NCBI GenBank assembly: GCA_032173965.1
Contig: CM063283.1
Span: forward strand, 17,774,501-17,838,500
DNA: 64,000 nt
Origin: Sitta carolinensis
Lineage: Eukaryota > Chordata > Aves > Passeriformes > Sittidae
Direction of reading: 5' to 3'
Shown: piece after piece, positions 40,520 through 53,633 of the stretch
How the letters are laid out: every line of letters starts with the position of its first letter
How positions within the stretch are numbered: the stretch's first letter is position 1
The notes under the pieces: generated by a model
Told to the model about the DNA's origin: nothing
What the model saw: only the letters and a program-made list of their open reading frames with translations
Database searches by the model: none
Translations under genes and position numbers: made by a program

Positions 40520-40547
40520 GGACTATGTGTTCCCAAACACATAGTCC
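40520..40547. repeat. Perfect 12-bp inverted repeat with 4-nt loop
   Basis: GGACTATGTGTT (40520-40531), loop CCCA, then AACACATAGTCC (40536-40547). All twelve pairs match, and pairing stops immediately outside the stem. Such a stem is unexpected by chance in a given place. No terminator-like T tract or microRNA-length arm is present. Confidence 0.85.
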
Positions 40548-41911
40548 TTAAAGAAGACTGGAGAGCACACCCTTTGTAATTTAATTACACATCCATGAAG
40601 GTCATGCAGAACTCTTTTAGGCACCATCAGTGGGAAATCTTAGTTAATAATTTATTGGGGGTGTGTGTGTGTTCAGACTTTTCTCCATACATAAAGACCT
40701 TTCTTGATCTTGTGTAGGAGAATGGAACTACAAGATGTGACCTGAATATCTCTCCACGTCCCCTCTGACAGCTTTCAAATGCTGGCAAGGAAGTGTAGGC
40801 TCATCTTCTCACTCCCTTGGACAATGTTATGTTGTCACAGCAGGAAGCAGATGGGATCTCTAGTGAATTTTTAGGGGTCAGTGCATAGAAATGCAACTCC
40901 TGAGCAAACTTTTTAGCTAACAACATATGATATTCATGCCTGAGTGTGCCATTAGCAAGGCTGGGATTTAACTGTAAAGTTAAACTAGGCTTTGGTTGTT
41001 TCCATAGGTTCTTAAAATTCCATGCTTTGGCAGCTGACAGTCAACCTGGGAAAGTTCTGAAGGAAAGGGTCTCTCCCCTTGTTTGCTCTTGCTCTCACTG
41101 GGCAAGTTCTTACAAAGTTGTTCTAAATGAAAGTGATTTCTGAGGCTGTAGGTCTCTACAGAATCATTTGAAACAATTCACAATGAAAAAATGGTTCAGA
41201 CAAACACTAATTGAAACATTCAGAAACAAGATTAAGGCAGGAGGAACCAATTTCCTCAATCCCGTGCTTTTGCAGCAACTAGTAAATAGTCCAATTCAAA
41301 ACACCTTGCAAAAATACACTTTATGCAAAGCCAAAGGACCATGCCAGCCATCAAGTAAACTCTCAAAACACAGCCATTTTCTGGTTCGATTATCATATTT
41401 TTAATTGAAAAAAGAAATCTTTAAAATCATAATAATTAAATGAAGAACATACTAAACTTTAGGAAGAGGGGAAGAAGCCTAAATTTACATACATCATTGC
41501 TTTCAATGCACTCCATAAAGTTGAGGCACCTACTTAAAGAACTACAGCTTATAATCATGACTGGAGGGTCATACCCTTACCCTAAACTCTTTCTCTTCTG
41601 TACTACTGCTGTGTTCTGTCACAAGTGAAAGGCTTTCCTGCCACAAAAGGATTCTCAAGCAGTATAACAGTAATAAAGTTCCTGCCTAAGAACAGCTGCA
41701 CTGGCTGTGGTAGGAGATGGAAAAGAGTTTGGAGTATTTGAGAACAGAGCACAGGGTACTGTTCCAGCTGATGTGAGATAAACAAAACTTCTTGGATGCT
41801 ATAAAATATGCCAAAAACTGAGGCAAATTCTGTGCTGTCCAGGAAGAGGAGAACAAAAAGATAACCCTTCCTGAGTACCACACTGGCTCATGCATTGTGC
41901 TTCATAAACCA
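40548..41911. other. Non-coding stretch upstream of CR1
   Basis: No gene is supported. Three open frames of 60-92 codons at 40946-41881 have no recognisable domain. The right limit is the 5'-truncated CR1 fragment. Whether weakly conserved CR1 sequence extends further left could not be judged by eye. Confidence 0.5.
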
Positions 41912-42169
41912 TGGGATTTGGCTTCAAGTCTTAAGCTGCACCAGGGGAAGTTTAGGCTAGATATTAGAAAAAAATTCTTTACAGAAGGAGTCATTTGGTA
42001 TTGGAATGGGCTGCCCAGGGAGGTGGTGGAGCCACCATCCCTGGAGATGTTTTAGGCTGGATGTGGCACTCAATGCCATGGTTTAGTTGATAAGGTGGTG
42101 TTAGGTCATAGTTCGGACTTGATTATCTCCAAAATCTTTTCTGACCTAACTGATTCTGTGATTCTGTGA
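41912..42169 (+). mobile_element. CR1 LINE, 5'-truncated 3' end
   Basis: The sequence matches the familiar avian CR1 3' region. It has a CACCAGGGGAAGTTTAGGCT block, the GGCTGCCCAGGGAGGTGGTGGAGCC block with CCATCCCTGGAGATG, a GTGGCACTC...ATGGTTTAGT block, and a TTTTCTGACCTAA block. It ends with two copies of the octamer ATTCTGTG (42153-42168), the CR1 terminal repeat. The element is in + orientation and only about 258 bp remain, the usual 5' truncation. No coding part is left. Small differences from the remembered consensus suggest an old copy. It is the clearest sign that this DNA is avian or at least sauropsid. Confidence 0.93.
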
Positions 42170-45100
42170 CGTCTATGTGGGACACTCCAGACCAACATGC
42201 AGGTTTATCCTGATTATCTGACTCTGCTAAAATTGGGAAATCATCAATTTAACAGTAATAGTGTCACTTAAGGTGGATTGGTGATTTGCAGCCATAGGAT
42301 CCCAAAGCTTTTGTAAGGTAAATAGACTTGAACAATGCTTCCTGTGGTGATGCTTTCTTCAAGGGCCAAAGTCTCAGAAGCTCAATTGATCCTTAAAATA
42401 GAAATTTTATTCTCATAAAATGAAGAACCTTTTGCCATAACTGACCCAATTCAAATGAAATGACAGCATCTTTAAACATTTCTTTCAGACTTTAAACTTT
42501 TTGTATCATAGAGCCTAAAAAATCTCTTTTGTGAGAAAATGCTTTTGTCTGTGCTGCCTCTGATGGTGGCATTCAAAGCCATGCTCTAAAGATCAATAGC
42601 AAGGATGATTAAGGAGATGGCGGCTGTGTTTGATTTTTTCCTGAGGAAAGGGAAATCATAGACTTGAATGGGAATCTCTGCCACTGTTAAACAAAGAAAT
42701 CTTGCCAAAGTTGGCTTCTGTGTGCCTCAAGCACAGATGACCGTCCTGCCTTATGGCTGAGGACAGAATTCAACCCCTTAAAAATAACTACTCTAAGAAC
42801 AATATGCACCCCCCAGGTTTTTCTCCTCCCTGTGCACTCTCTGGCTGATGCGGCAAGTTCTTCAAAATGCAGTGCTTTTAAAAAAACACTGAGGTAGTCT
42901 TGTTTCCAGGTTTTGCCTGACTGAAGGCTTCTGTCCAGAGTGAGCACTAGTGCCTTCTGGTACAGGGACAGCCACAAAAGAGCACCTTGTCCTTCAGTAA
43001 ACACACACACACAGACACACACTCACAGAAGAGCAAAACCCTTGAGGAAAAAAGGCAAAGTTTTCTGTGGAACCCGTTGTCCACAGGGTGACAGCCCAGT
43101 CAGCCTTCCTTACAGCTTGTCAGACACTCCATAGAGGGTGAACGGAAGAGATTCGGGAAAGAGAATTGCTGAGAATGAGGATTTCACCCAAATTTCAGCA
43201 AGGAACTTGGGAAGGTAGTGGGGTGTTTCACCTGTATTTCCTTCTAGATTTTCTAGAATTTCATCACAGGAAAAAGCAACACACCAATATACAATACATC
43301 AATACATAAAAATCAAGTTGCTGCACAGTGCAACATATCTAGAAGGAATGAATTTTATATTAGTTGAACACACCTGCAATCAGAAAACTAAGATAATGCC
43401 AGCAACTGGAGATGGAAATTTATGTCTTTGAAACAAAAGCATCTGTTTGCAATAGTAGCAGGTCAGATAGCTCTCCTGTACCCTTGGAGAGGTAAGCATA
43501 GGTTGAGGGACACCAAAATACAACTTAGCAGATCCCTGAAGCCTTAGCTGACACCTGCAGTTCTTCAAATCGTACAGGCACACACTCTCCTACAGTTAAC
43601 CTGGGAAAATGGCCCTCTCGTTTGATTAAATGATCTATTAGACAGGCTTCTCAATATCTTTTTTTTCCTTCTGTTTTTAGTTGCATCTGCTTTCTCTAGG
43701 TGAACAGACCTTGTTGAGCCTGCTATCCCACAGAACAGGTTGTAACAAAGCTCCCCAAGAGTCTCACCTCCCATTTAAGACTGCTACTACTGTGTTCATG
43801 TAGTCATAACACAAAATCTGTAAGGTCTACCACTCCCTGAGACAAAGCTGTACATGAATCACAAAAGAGGGCAGAAAGTGAAACAGGAAATCACCAAAGA
43901 AGCAGAGAACAAAGCATCAGAAAGCCATAGTGTATTACATGATTTACATGACAGATTAAGAAAGATGCAGCTCCTGTACCCATTTCTCAATCCCCACCAT
44001 TACTTCTACTGCAGCAGCAGCACGGTCTGATGCAAACCATGACTCTCTCTGGTCTTCAGGAGATAGCCAGCACACTCTCAGGAAACGTGGCCCCAAGGAA
44101 ATCCTATGGGGAGAAAAAACCAAAATGCTCTCTGATAAGGGCTGGTTAGAAAACAAGATTGAATTATGAACAAGGCCACCATGAATATTCATTGTAAGTA
44201 AGTGGGGTTATGTACAAGGAAATGCCTGATCCTAATATTAATCTTTCATTTTACCCCAGATTGCTGTGGATTTTGACAAACTGCCAAGTAAAATGGATTA
44301 GATAATTTCTCTTTTTATTACAGGAATTCCCTATGCTTCTTGAACTGTATATCCACAGAGATCTACATTTTCACACATTCAAACTTGCCAGAAATTAACC
44401 CACTTCAACTAATTTATATGCAATTTCTGTCTCACCAATATGCCACGCAGCACTGTTGCCTCACTGCAGAGCACACTCTTGATGATACTGATCCTTTTCC
44501 AAAAGCAAGCAGGAGCAGCAATTTTTGGCACATGAGCTCATACTCAGACCCATCTGTACCACTCTACCTACCAACTGGATGTGGCAAAAGGTAAACATTA
44601 GAAAGAAATGAGATAGCTGGCAAAAAAGCCACAGGCAATAGTTGAGAAAGATCTTTTTCATTTGCATGCATCTGACCTCACTGCTATTCACAACTGATTT
44701 ACATCAACTGCCATGGTCAACACTTAACTCACAGCGAAAGGCGCTGGTGGTTTCACTTCATTAATATTGACATCTGAACTCTGTAGCTACAGTGGATTAC
44801 TGTTAATAATTATTTATGACCAGGGATTTGCACAGAGCATGCTGCCCAATGCTGGGAGTCAGGTGATGAATCTCCAACATCAATTCACAAGCTGTCCACC
44901 TCGCAGCCATGCAATGAGGCACTTTACCTTGCCTCTCACACCACCACTGACATTTGTCCTACCATCAGAGCAGTGTGTTTTCACATGTAAAATTCACACA
45001 TTCTGGGTAGGGTAGGAAGCTGCAGCAGACTAATAATATTCCTTCTTTGGTGAAAAATACCAGGGGAGGTGAGAAAAGCTAGACGGTAACAGTACAGGTC

Positions 45101-48100
45101 AAGACAGTAAATATGCAGGTGCAAAATATTTTATTAGTCTAGGTTTCTGGTTCAGAAAGACATCTAGAAGTCCAAATCCTCTCAGATGTCTAACTAGCAA
45201 AATTCCACTTTTCCTCTATATTTACGGGTCATATATTTATATTTACTGAGGTTTTATGTAAGGTACAAAGTCCTTAACCTTCTCCTCCAGCAGTGAGCAG
45301 AGTTGAAAATTTAAATTCATACACATACTGATGTGTTAGGCCAAATTAAGGCCACAGCGCTCAGTTCCTTTCAGGGTCAAGTCAACATGCACCATGAAGC
45401 ACCTCCAATCTTCCAATCGTGCACAAGGCTCCCATGAGCAATCCAGCCCTGGGTGACTAATAAAGTAATGAAGTGACAGTGCAGGCGAGTGTGGGGTTTG
45501 TACCAAATCAGAACTCACAGTTTCCAGGTATTGTTACTCAGGTCAGACCAGACTGGCAGTGTCCCACACAGCTCTCCTCCACTCACAGGTGGAAAAAGTG
45601 AACCAGCTCCCTTCACACCCACAGCACAAACTGGCTTGCTGTGCCAGGGACTGCAGCTGCACTTTGCCAGACTATGCTCGTGCGACTGACTTGGTAATTT
45701 CTAAGTAACTGCAGTTAAGTATGCAGAATTACTTCCTGGCCTCAGCACCTTCTTGCTTTATTTTAGCTTGATTTCTCCCCCAAAACTGGGCAACCCAGAG
45801 ATACTGACAGGAATGGCTTAGTAAAACAGAAAGGAAAAAAATTAGAGCCTCTGGCACTAATGTGGTGCCTGGGAGAATGAAATCCCAAGGACACTTTTCA
45901 GTTCCACAGGTTATTATTTTTCTCATTCCATTCTCACTCTTTCTCCCAGATGGAGAAAATCCTCAACCACAGGCTCATAAAACAATAAGCTTCCTCTTGG
46001 TTTTAACATCTTTTCTCACATAAACTTTAGGCAAATATAGGATTGTTTCCTCATAACAGCACATTTTCTTCCTTCAATGCTAAATACATTGAATAGCATA
46101 TGTTTAACAAAGCATATGTTTAATTCAGAAGAAAATACAAGAAATAAAAAGAAATTGACTAGTTATTCTATATTTGGGTCAATGGCTGCATTCCCAGTAT
46201 TTAACAATTAATTAGCATATTTAGCAATATTAGCAACCCTTTTGCACATTTCTTTCCCTCTTAGCATATACTTTTTAGTTATGGAAACAGCCTTTTCAAC
46301 TCCTGTCCAGTGGCAGGAGAAAATACACAGACAGATAAAAACAATCACGTTAGTCTTTGGTCTAGAAAGTTTGCTAGACCTCCATCATTAAATTCATTAA
46401 ATATAAGATATAAATTATTTAGAAAGAATTAGACATGTTTCTTGATAGAGTGCTCAGAAAGAAGGCTCCTTAGAGTCATAATGGTTAACAGTGGTTGCAA
46501 TTAGAAACTAAAATTGTAGTCTACAGGAAATTAGAGCTTTCTGAATTTTATTTTTCTTCTGAATCTGAAAGAAAAACTTGTTTTTTCTTGAAATCTAAAT
46601 TGACTCCCTTTGGGCTTTTCAAAAAGTTCTGCTTTGAATAAATTTAGAAGTTTCTCCTATATGTTTTTCTTACTATATAATACAATGCAAAATATATTGC
46701 AAACAAAAGAAAAATCTCGAAGCAAACGAAGCACAGACTTACTGGCATTTGCTTTACAATTTCTTTACATCCAATTGCACTGAAAATAGCATGTGTTTCA
46801 GTTAAACTGCATGTTCCAACAGGAATATGTCTTTTCAGCTAATTTTTCCAGAGCCTCGGTTCCTTTCATGAACACATTTTGGATGACAAGGAAAGTAATT
46901 TACTGCAAGTTTGAAAAAGTAGAAGATGAATTCTGTCTCCTTGCCTCTTTCTGCTTTTCCACAGGAGTAGAGCTGCTTCAAAATCACTGTGTTTTTAAAG
47001 CCAGGATTAACTCATACTCCACCATACCTCAAGCAATGAAATCTGGTTTCCTATCTCTCTTTATCTTGTGATTGGATTTTCTCATAATGTAAGGAGGTGA
47101 AAACTGAGTGAAGAGTTTCCTGATGTTTACCTATCTCTAGCATGTACAGAGAGAAAAACTCTCTGACATCCCATAAAAACAGGAAACATTGCAGGCTTTC
47201 CCTCAGTGGAAATAGCAATTGAGTCTCTTTCCTGAATTTAGTCTTTTATTTCCTTAAAATATTTTTGAAATTTGAATCTTTTGGACCTCTAGTGCTCTGT
47301 CACATTTGGCTGAAAGTGCTCTGACATTATTAGGCAGGCACACAAATAGAGCTGTATGGTGTATGGTGTAGAAGCATAATCCCTTTAGAACACAAAAATT
47401 GTAATAGCTGCCTGTACATGACATTGTTGAAAGATCCTTGAACTCTTTTGCAGCCACATTCAGACAAGGAACTAAGTTATGAGACAATTAGCAATCTGAT
47501 GAGCAATTTACATATGAAAAGTGCTACATAAATCTCAACATCGTTATAGTTAAGAGCAGAGTAATAATTACAACTAAGATTGCTTGCATAGTTTCATTCC
47601 CAGTTTGGAGGATTAATATTTTTTCCCCAAACACTGGTACCTCTGCCTAGTCTGATCCTACCCTCTTTCCTCTAGTGAAATCCACTTTCTTGAGACTGAT
47701 TTAATGTATTTTCCCCCTGTTGCCTCCTTGGTTCTGGTCTTGTGAAAGACTCAATTAAAACAATTCAGCTGCTGTCGGAAGAGTTTGCTGTGTTAGTTGC
47801 AGCAGAGAACTACACATTGGGGTTTAAGAAGAGCTTTTGCTTTCACTGACAATAAAAAATGAGAACAGAAAAAACACAGCTATTGTAAAATATAACCTGC
47901 AGCCTGCCCTTCCAAAATAATATCTTCTAGCCTTTCTTCAGAGGGCAGAGTATTCTTTCATATACAAAGGCAATTTGCATTGCAAGCATAACAGGAAATG
48001 AAATAACCTTAAAATACAAACCAGGAATATATCCAGTATGCAAATCAACATCTTTATGAGCTATAATAATGAGAAACAAGCAAATTAGTGTCATTTCAAA

Positions 48101-48190
48101 CCACCTTTTAATTCTTTCTGCATTCTCTTAACATCAACAGATAAACAGTGCTAAAGATCTCCCTAATTGCCACATACAGCACCACAGTCG
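42170..48190. other. Non-coding stretch, nothing firm
   Basis: No gene is supported. A (CA)n run lies at 43000-43022. AGCATATGTTTAA is duplicated at 46095-46107 and 46111-46123. A 78-codon minus-strand frame at 43956-44192 reads somewhat like protein but has no recognised family. No further transposon ends were recognised. Confidence 0.5.
43000..43022. repeat. (CA)n microsatellite
   Basis: A short CA dinucleotide repeat with one interrupting G. Non-coding context. Confidence 0.85.
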
Positions 48191-48191
48191 G

Positions 48192-48212
48192 CATATGCAT
48201 ATGACTCATATG
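48192..48212. promoter_or_regulatory. Nested palindromes with AP-1 site
   Basis: CATATGCATATG (48192-48203) is a perfect 12-bp palindrome. Overlapping it, ATATGACTCATAT is a perfect odd palindrome centred on the AP-1 site TGACTCA. CATATG occurs three times in 21 bp. bZIP dimers bind TGACTCA and some bHLH dimers bind CATATG. The motifs are seen directly; a regulatory role is inference only. Confidence 0.25.
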
Positions 48213-51200
48213 ACTTAAGAATAGCAACTAGTCACTACATACACCACTTAGCTCTCAGAGGCTACCTGGTTCTGACCTCACTCTTGTGTAAACTGGAATT
48301 TGACCTAGCCACGTAGAGGTAATTGGCCTCACAGAGATGTAAAGCTGGTGGAAACAACATCCTCACCAAACCCACACCACCAGTCAAAGGCATTCACAAT
48401 TTAAAAATGAAGCTATCAAAACTCAGTAATTTTGTTTAACCTGAGTGGTCATGAACCATCTTGTAAGTCTTTAAGCAAGCACTTGAGCCTTTTGCATTGC
48501 CACACACAAAATTCAGGCTACAGATTCATTTGATTTCTGCCATGTGCTTAGGTACCATGCACCAGCAGCTGGTTATCATCTGATCACATGGAGGTTTTAG
48601 TTCTAGCCAGTCAGGGGTCCCCCAGCTTCTGCCCAGGTAGGGCTAGACTGCCCCAGCTTTCTTTCAGTTGGTTGTTGAGAATCAGAGCGTGCACAGATTG
48701 TTTCTGTAGAGTAGATGATGCATGACAAGGTGTTACCCTGTGCTCACCAAGTCACATGCCACAGTGCTTAACTAGCGTCAATGCCAACTGTTGGTATGAA
48801 GGGTGTCCTTGCTGGGAAAACTTGGGAAAAGCTGCTATTTTGCTGCTCACCTATATTATTTGAAACTTTACACAGAAACTGGATCTTGGAGATAAATGTG
48901 TGCAAGCCACAGGAGAATTAGATTGCTCTCTAAGTTCACAGTTTTGAGTCAGTTCTTGAACCAGATTCACTCCCTATGAACAATCCGGAGCTCACGTTAC
49001 TGAGAAAGTGTTTGTATTTTTTTTGTGGTCACTCCTTTTCCAGGAACACTTCCTTAGCACACATACAAAAAATACATTACTATCACTCAGACTCTCCCTT
49101 ACTGGTTTTGTCTTTATTAGGAAGGCAACTCAGAGTTCTGGCATTGCTTAGCAAACAGACAAGGTGCTACAAGAAAGGACAACAGTGTCACGTTTAGGAC
49201 ACTTCAGTAAAATGATGTGGTCTTGTGAGAGGGGCACTGGGCATCCCTCAAGCAGACAGTCTGTCAGATCTGTTCTTGGTTCTTGTAAGTCCCCACCTAT
49301 TAAGTTCAGTGCAAGTGTAGAAGTCAACAAAATAAATATAGTGCTTGTAGATTTGCAAATAGACTAAATAGCACACAATGTGTTTATGAAGGGTTGTGTT
49401 TGATACTCAGTTTTAAAGCCAGTTGTAGGCAGCTTAAGGAAACCATGTATTTGATTAACTCATGCTTAGAATTTAAATAGAGGTAGATTGAGAAGGACTA
49501 ACAACTGTATATCTTTTTTTTTTTTTTTATGAAAAAGCAAAGCATGCATAGAGCTACTATTCCATCCTTTCACCCACTCTAATTATGGTAAAAAAAAAAA
49601 GAAGCCTACTCATCCCTGATCCTTCAAACATCTGACCAGATGCAGAATGTGTCAGCTGGCTTCCCCAAAGAAAAACACTTCTGTTAAGTACTGCCACAAA
49701 GGCCAGGGTCCTTTTGTGCTTTGCAAACCTGAAACACACAGATAGAAAAACTTGTTTAAGTCAACTACTTTCAAGAAAAAGATACAAAAATTATTTCAGT
49801 ACCATCATCCAATGTGTGATGTCTCTATGTAGGTGTTTCAGATTCAAAACACATTATTTGGCCAAAGGCCCAAGAGAATGAGCTAGTTGAATGAGCTATG
49901 CCTAAAAAGCCACTTTCCCTATCATGGGAAAAGCAAAAGAAGAGATAATTTCCAGACAATGGTAAACTTTAATTATGAGTCTCCAAGGTTATAATTATTA
50001 CTATTCTACTGCTCATTTTTAATTATTTTGAGTAAACCTATTAATTTTTATCTTCTTCATATCGGAACTTTTCAATTCAGGTTATAATGTGAAGTAATAT
50101 CTGTTAACCTGAAGCTTAAATCCAACACCAAGGACAGATAAATTGACACTGGCACTGTTCATTTTAAGTGTCTTAAGTGGTTTACGAGGTTTAATATAGA
50201 GAAGATTTTGAACATACTAGGTTTAAACACCCAAGGGACCTTGGGGAAGAACCAAAAACTGTGACCTTTTGGATGTCTGACTTTGCAGACACAATTGTTT
50301 CAGTGGTTTTCTTTCTCTTTCACGCCTTTGGGTTTTGGTTGTTCGGGGTTTCGGGTTTTTTTTGTCTGCTTCTGTCTGAAATTTTAATTAAGACAAGCTT
50401 CCCAAACACTGCTGCTTGGAGTTTGTAGCAGAGACTCCTGAGAACTCCTCTGATATGTCACAGCAATAGTTTTACATGTAGCTTGAAAACTTGTTTCTAC
50501 AATGTTCTATAGTCAGCTACAACTATTCAAGACTCCTTTATAGATATGGTGACCATTAGTAACCTTATATTCTACTGCTTGGTGTCAGTGCCTTTCTCAG
50601 AGCTGACAGGAAGTATTGTTCAACAGTTCAGGGCAAGTCAGTTTTACTTCTCTATTTCAGTGTTTTATTATGAGATTTTTCTATGCATCTAAGCTCAGCC
50701 CCTGAGACTTGCTGCCTGACTCTCCCTCAGATTTTTGTTGCCTTCTTCCACAGTTCACAAGTTTTTAAAAAGCTCTTATTTTATCTTCTTAACTAGAAAA
50801 CATATCTGAAAACATCATAGTTAACCTAGAAAAAGCTAAAGAAAAGAGAGCAGTGACGTTATGGATTAACTATTGAAATCAATTGCTTTCTTGACCTGTT
50901 TTCCCAGGTGCCTCCAACCTCTCTTTAGTAAACAGAATGTTCTTTCTGAGCAGTGCCTGCACCGAAAAGCCCTCAGCCACCTGGGAAATGCACCCAGCCA
51001 TCAACAACAGCCAAGTAACGTGCAGGAGCTGCAAGTAAAGCTCCTGAGGCTCGGCTCTCCACTCCATGGTACATGCCAACCAGGAGCCTTGTCCTAAATG
51101 TTCTCTTCCTCAGGCCAAACACTTTGAAAGTCAGGGTTGCAGATATGCTCTGACTGCTTGCTGAGATCACACCCCTAATGGCCTAAGTTTGAAATATGCT

Positions 51201-53592
51201 TGTTAAAGCAAGAATGAAACTCCTAGCAAGTTTAGGGGATCTAAATGTATGAACAAAGGGCATTTGGAACAAATCTCACAGGCATCTTCTCAGAAATTTT
51301 AGCTTTTTCTACCTGTTGGAGGAAATTAAAATGCCAAGGATATGAAAGAATATGGAATTGAAGCCATGGCAACTCTCAATACATTTATTTCTCACTGATA
51401 AATTGGATAGTCATCATGTAATTGGCATTTTGGTGCATTTTATTGAAAGGTGGGTTCCACAGGGTGCTAAGCAACTATGGCTATTGCTTTTCTTTACCTA
51501 AGCTTCACTGAAACCCACTGAGCTGGATCACAAATTTAAGTGCCTTACTACCCAGGACAAGAATGTTTAGCACTCCTTTCTTTTATAGATGCAAATTTAA
51601 ACTTGTCTGCTATTTATGGATCACCTCTCTCAGCTTTGCAGTGACTGACAAGAAAGTGATAAAATGAGAAAATGTAACTTACATTTATTCAGTGTAAATA
51701 CTTTACAAAGCTTCATAATTTCCTTTCTTTGGGTAAATAATTTGAAATACTGTAAGCAGTGATAGTGAATGACTGGAAACAGAATCCCTCAAAGTCCAGT
51801 AGATTGAAAGATACCACAAGTAATGATGTATTTTCTTTTCAATAGCCTCCATCTATTTTCAGGCAGTTCTGTTCGTGCTGGCCAAACAGCATTTTTCTAA
51901 AAAGCAATGAAATATGTAGAACATCTGTGCAAGCAATACAACTTCCACACAGGCTAAAATACAGGAATTGCTGTATACCTATACATAAACCAAAAAGAGA
52001 AATGTGCACATTAAACCAAGCCAAGGTTTTGTGCAGATTGGCCTCTGATCTATGGATGTTTATGAGGTTTAAATTTTAATCATACATGCTCAAGTTTAAG
52101 ACCTCAAGAACAAGAGATTTAAAATTACTAGCACAGTTGGTTACAATGCAACAAGGGCTGCCTTTCACAAAGTATGGTTCACCATAGAAATGTTTGGATT
52201 CATAAAGCAAGACTTGTGTCTTAATAGTTCCTGATCTAGCTGAGGATATTGAGGAAGATCAAACCATACTCAAAGAACCTTGATTTCTGTTCTATTTTGA
52301 ATTTTTGCAAAATGCTTTATCCTTTTTGCTGAACTCCTGTAGGTGGTAGTGTTGGTATAATACCTTATGAAAAATTATTGAGGCCTCTTGGGAAACTGCC
52401 CACCCCTCCAGAAGACTTCGTTCTAAGACTGGTTGGCTTACTGCCAGGTTATACTTCCTCTAAGGATGGTACTCTTTGTTCTAGGAACTATTAAAAAATA
52501 ATTAAATTAATTTAATATCCATATTTTCTCAGAAATAGTGACACCTGTGCAGACTACTAGAGTGCCCACTGATGCTGTTATTTTTGAAGTTTAGCTTACA
52601 TTTCTTAAAATAGTGAACAAATAATGCTGTTTCTTTTTCTACCTTAATCCTCTGCCTTTGGCTGAACAAAAAAAACCCACAAGAAATAGTGTCATCTAGA
52701 TTTGCCACAGCTTTTTTGATGTTAAATTTTAAAAATCCCAAGAGTTTTAACTTGATTTTTTTTTTTTTTTTTGGAAGAGCAGAAAAACAAAAGTTACGGC
52801 TTTACTCAAAAGCAAATACAATGTGTTTTGATGGAAACGATAATTCACAAATTGATAGTTTTGTTCTTTGCTCATATAACTCCAGATACTGGATATTGAA
52901 TCAAACACACAGCTAATGCCTTCCTGTAGAAATGCAGTTTCTCTTTCTTACTCTGCCTTAAAGCGCCTTGGTAATAATTGTAGGTATGTCAAATAGAACT
53001 AAACTTCAAGTCTGGGTCATGGAAACAATAAATGAGGTTCTTCCAAAGGGTAGGTAACAACTGGTGATTTAAACAACTGCCATCCAGATGGAAAAGGGCT
53101 TTAAAATTCCTTATCCACTTACCAAGAGAGGGCTAACAAGAAAACGAATCTGATAATAAACCAACCTCAAAAAGCACTCTTGAAACTCTAACAGGGTTGG
53201 TCAGAGACACTTGCACGTGAACAGACACAGCTGTGGTGAGGAAGGGTTTGGATGGCAGCAGCCCAGCAGACTGTGCATCAGCACTCTGGTGAGAGGTGGC
53301 TTCGCTGCAAAGATCTCAGCTCACTTCAGCACAGGCCCCTCTCTTGCTTTTGTCATGCCCACTGACTCTCCAGGGCAGCAGCACTAAAACAAATGCCATG
53401 TCAGGCCTGCTCTGGATTTGTCTATCTTCAATGAGCCCAGCAAGGGCTGCAGACCACTCTTCCCTTACGTGAATGATACCTGCTGCTTGCTCTTCTTACC
53501 AGTGCAAGTAATAGTGGCTGCTGCATCTTGACAATCACTAGTTTCTGCTAAATTTTGTTTGAATTTAGCTGGAATGTAGATTTCAGTTGCAA
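48213..53592. other. Non-coding stretch with homopolymers
   Basis: No gene is supported. Poly(T) runs are at 49514-49528 and 52756-52772. A G/T-rich patch at about 50328-50362 has GGGTTTT-like units but is not a true telomeric repeat. Open frames are all shorter than 80 codons. Confidence 0.5.
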
Positions 53593-53633
53593 ACCCCCTC
53601 CCCGCCCCCCCTTCATCTCCCCCCCTCTCCCAT
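53593..53633 (-). repeat. C-rich tract, possible G-quadruplex on - strand
   Basis: Runs of 5, 4, 7 and 7 C residues and a final CCC lie within about 41 bp. The complementary strand therefore has at least four G-runs of three or more, with loops of one to seven bases, which meets the usual G-quadruplex pattern. It is surrounded by AT-rich non-coding DNA, with no gene or promoter visible beside it. Confidence 0.7.

Noticed and set aside
43956..44192. Minus-strand frame that reads somewhat like a coding exon
   Set aside because: No family was recognised, no partner exons were found nearby, and the length (78 codons) is unremarkable.
50328..50362. GGGTTTT-like units as an interstitial telomere
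   Set aside because: The units are irregular, and no run of true TTAGGG repeats is present.
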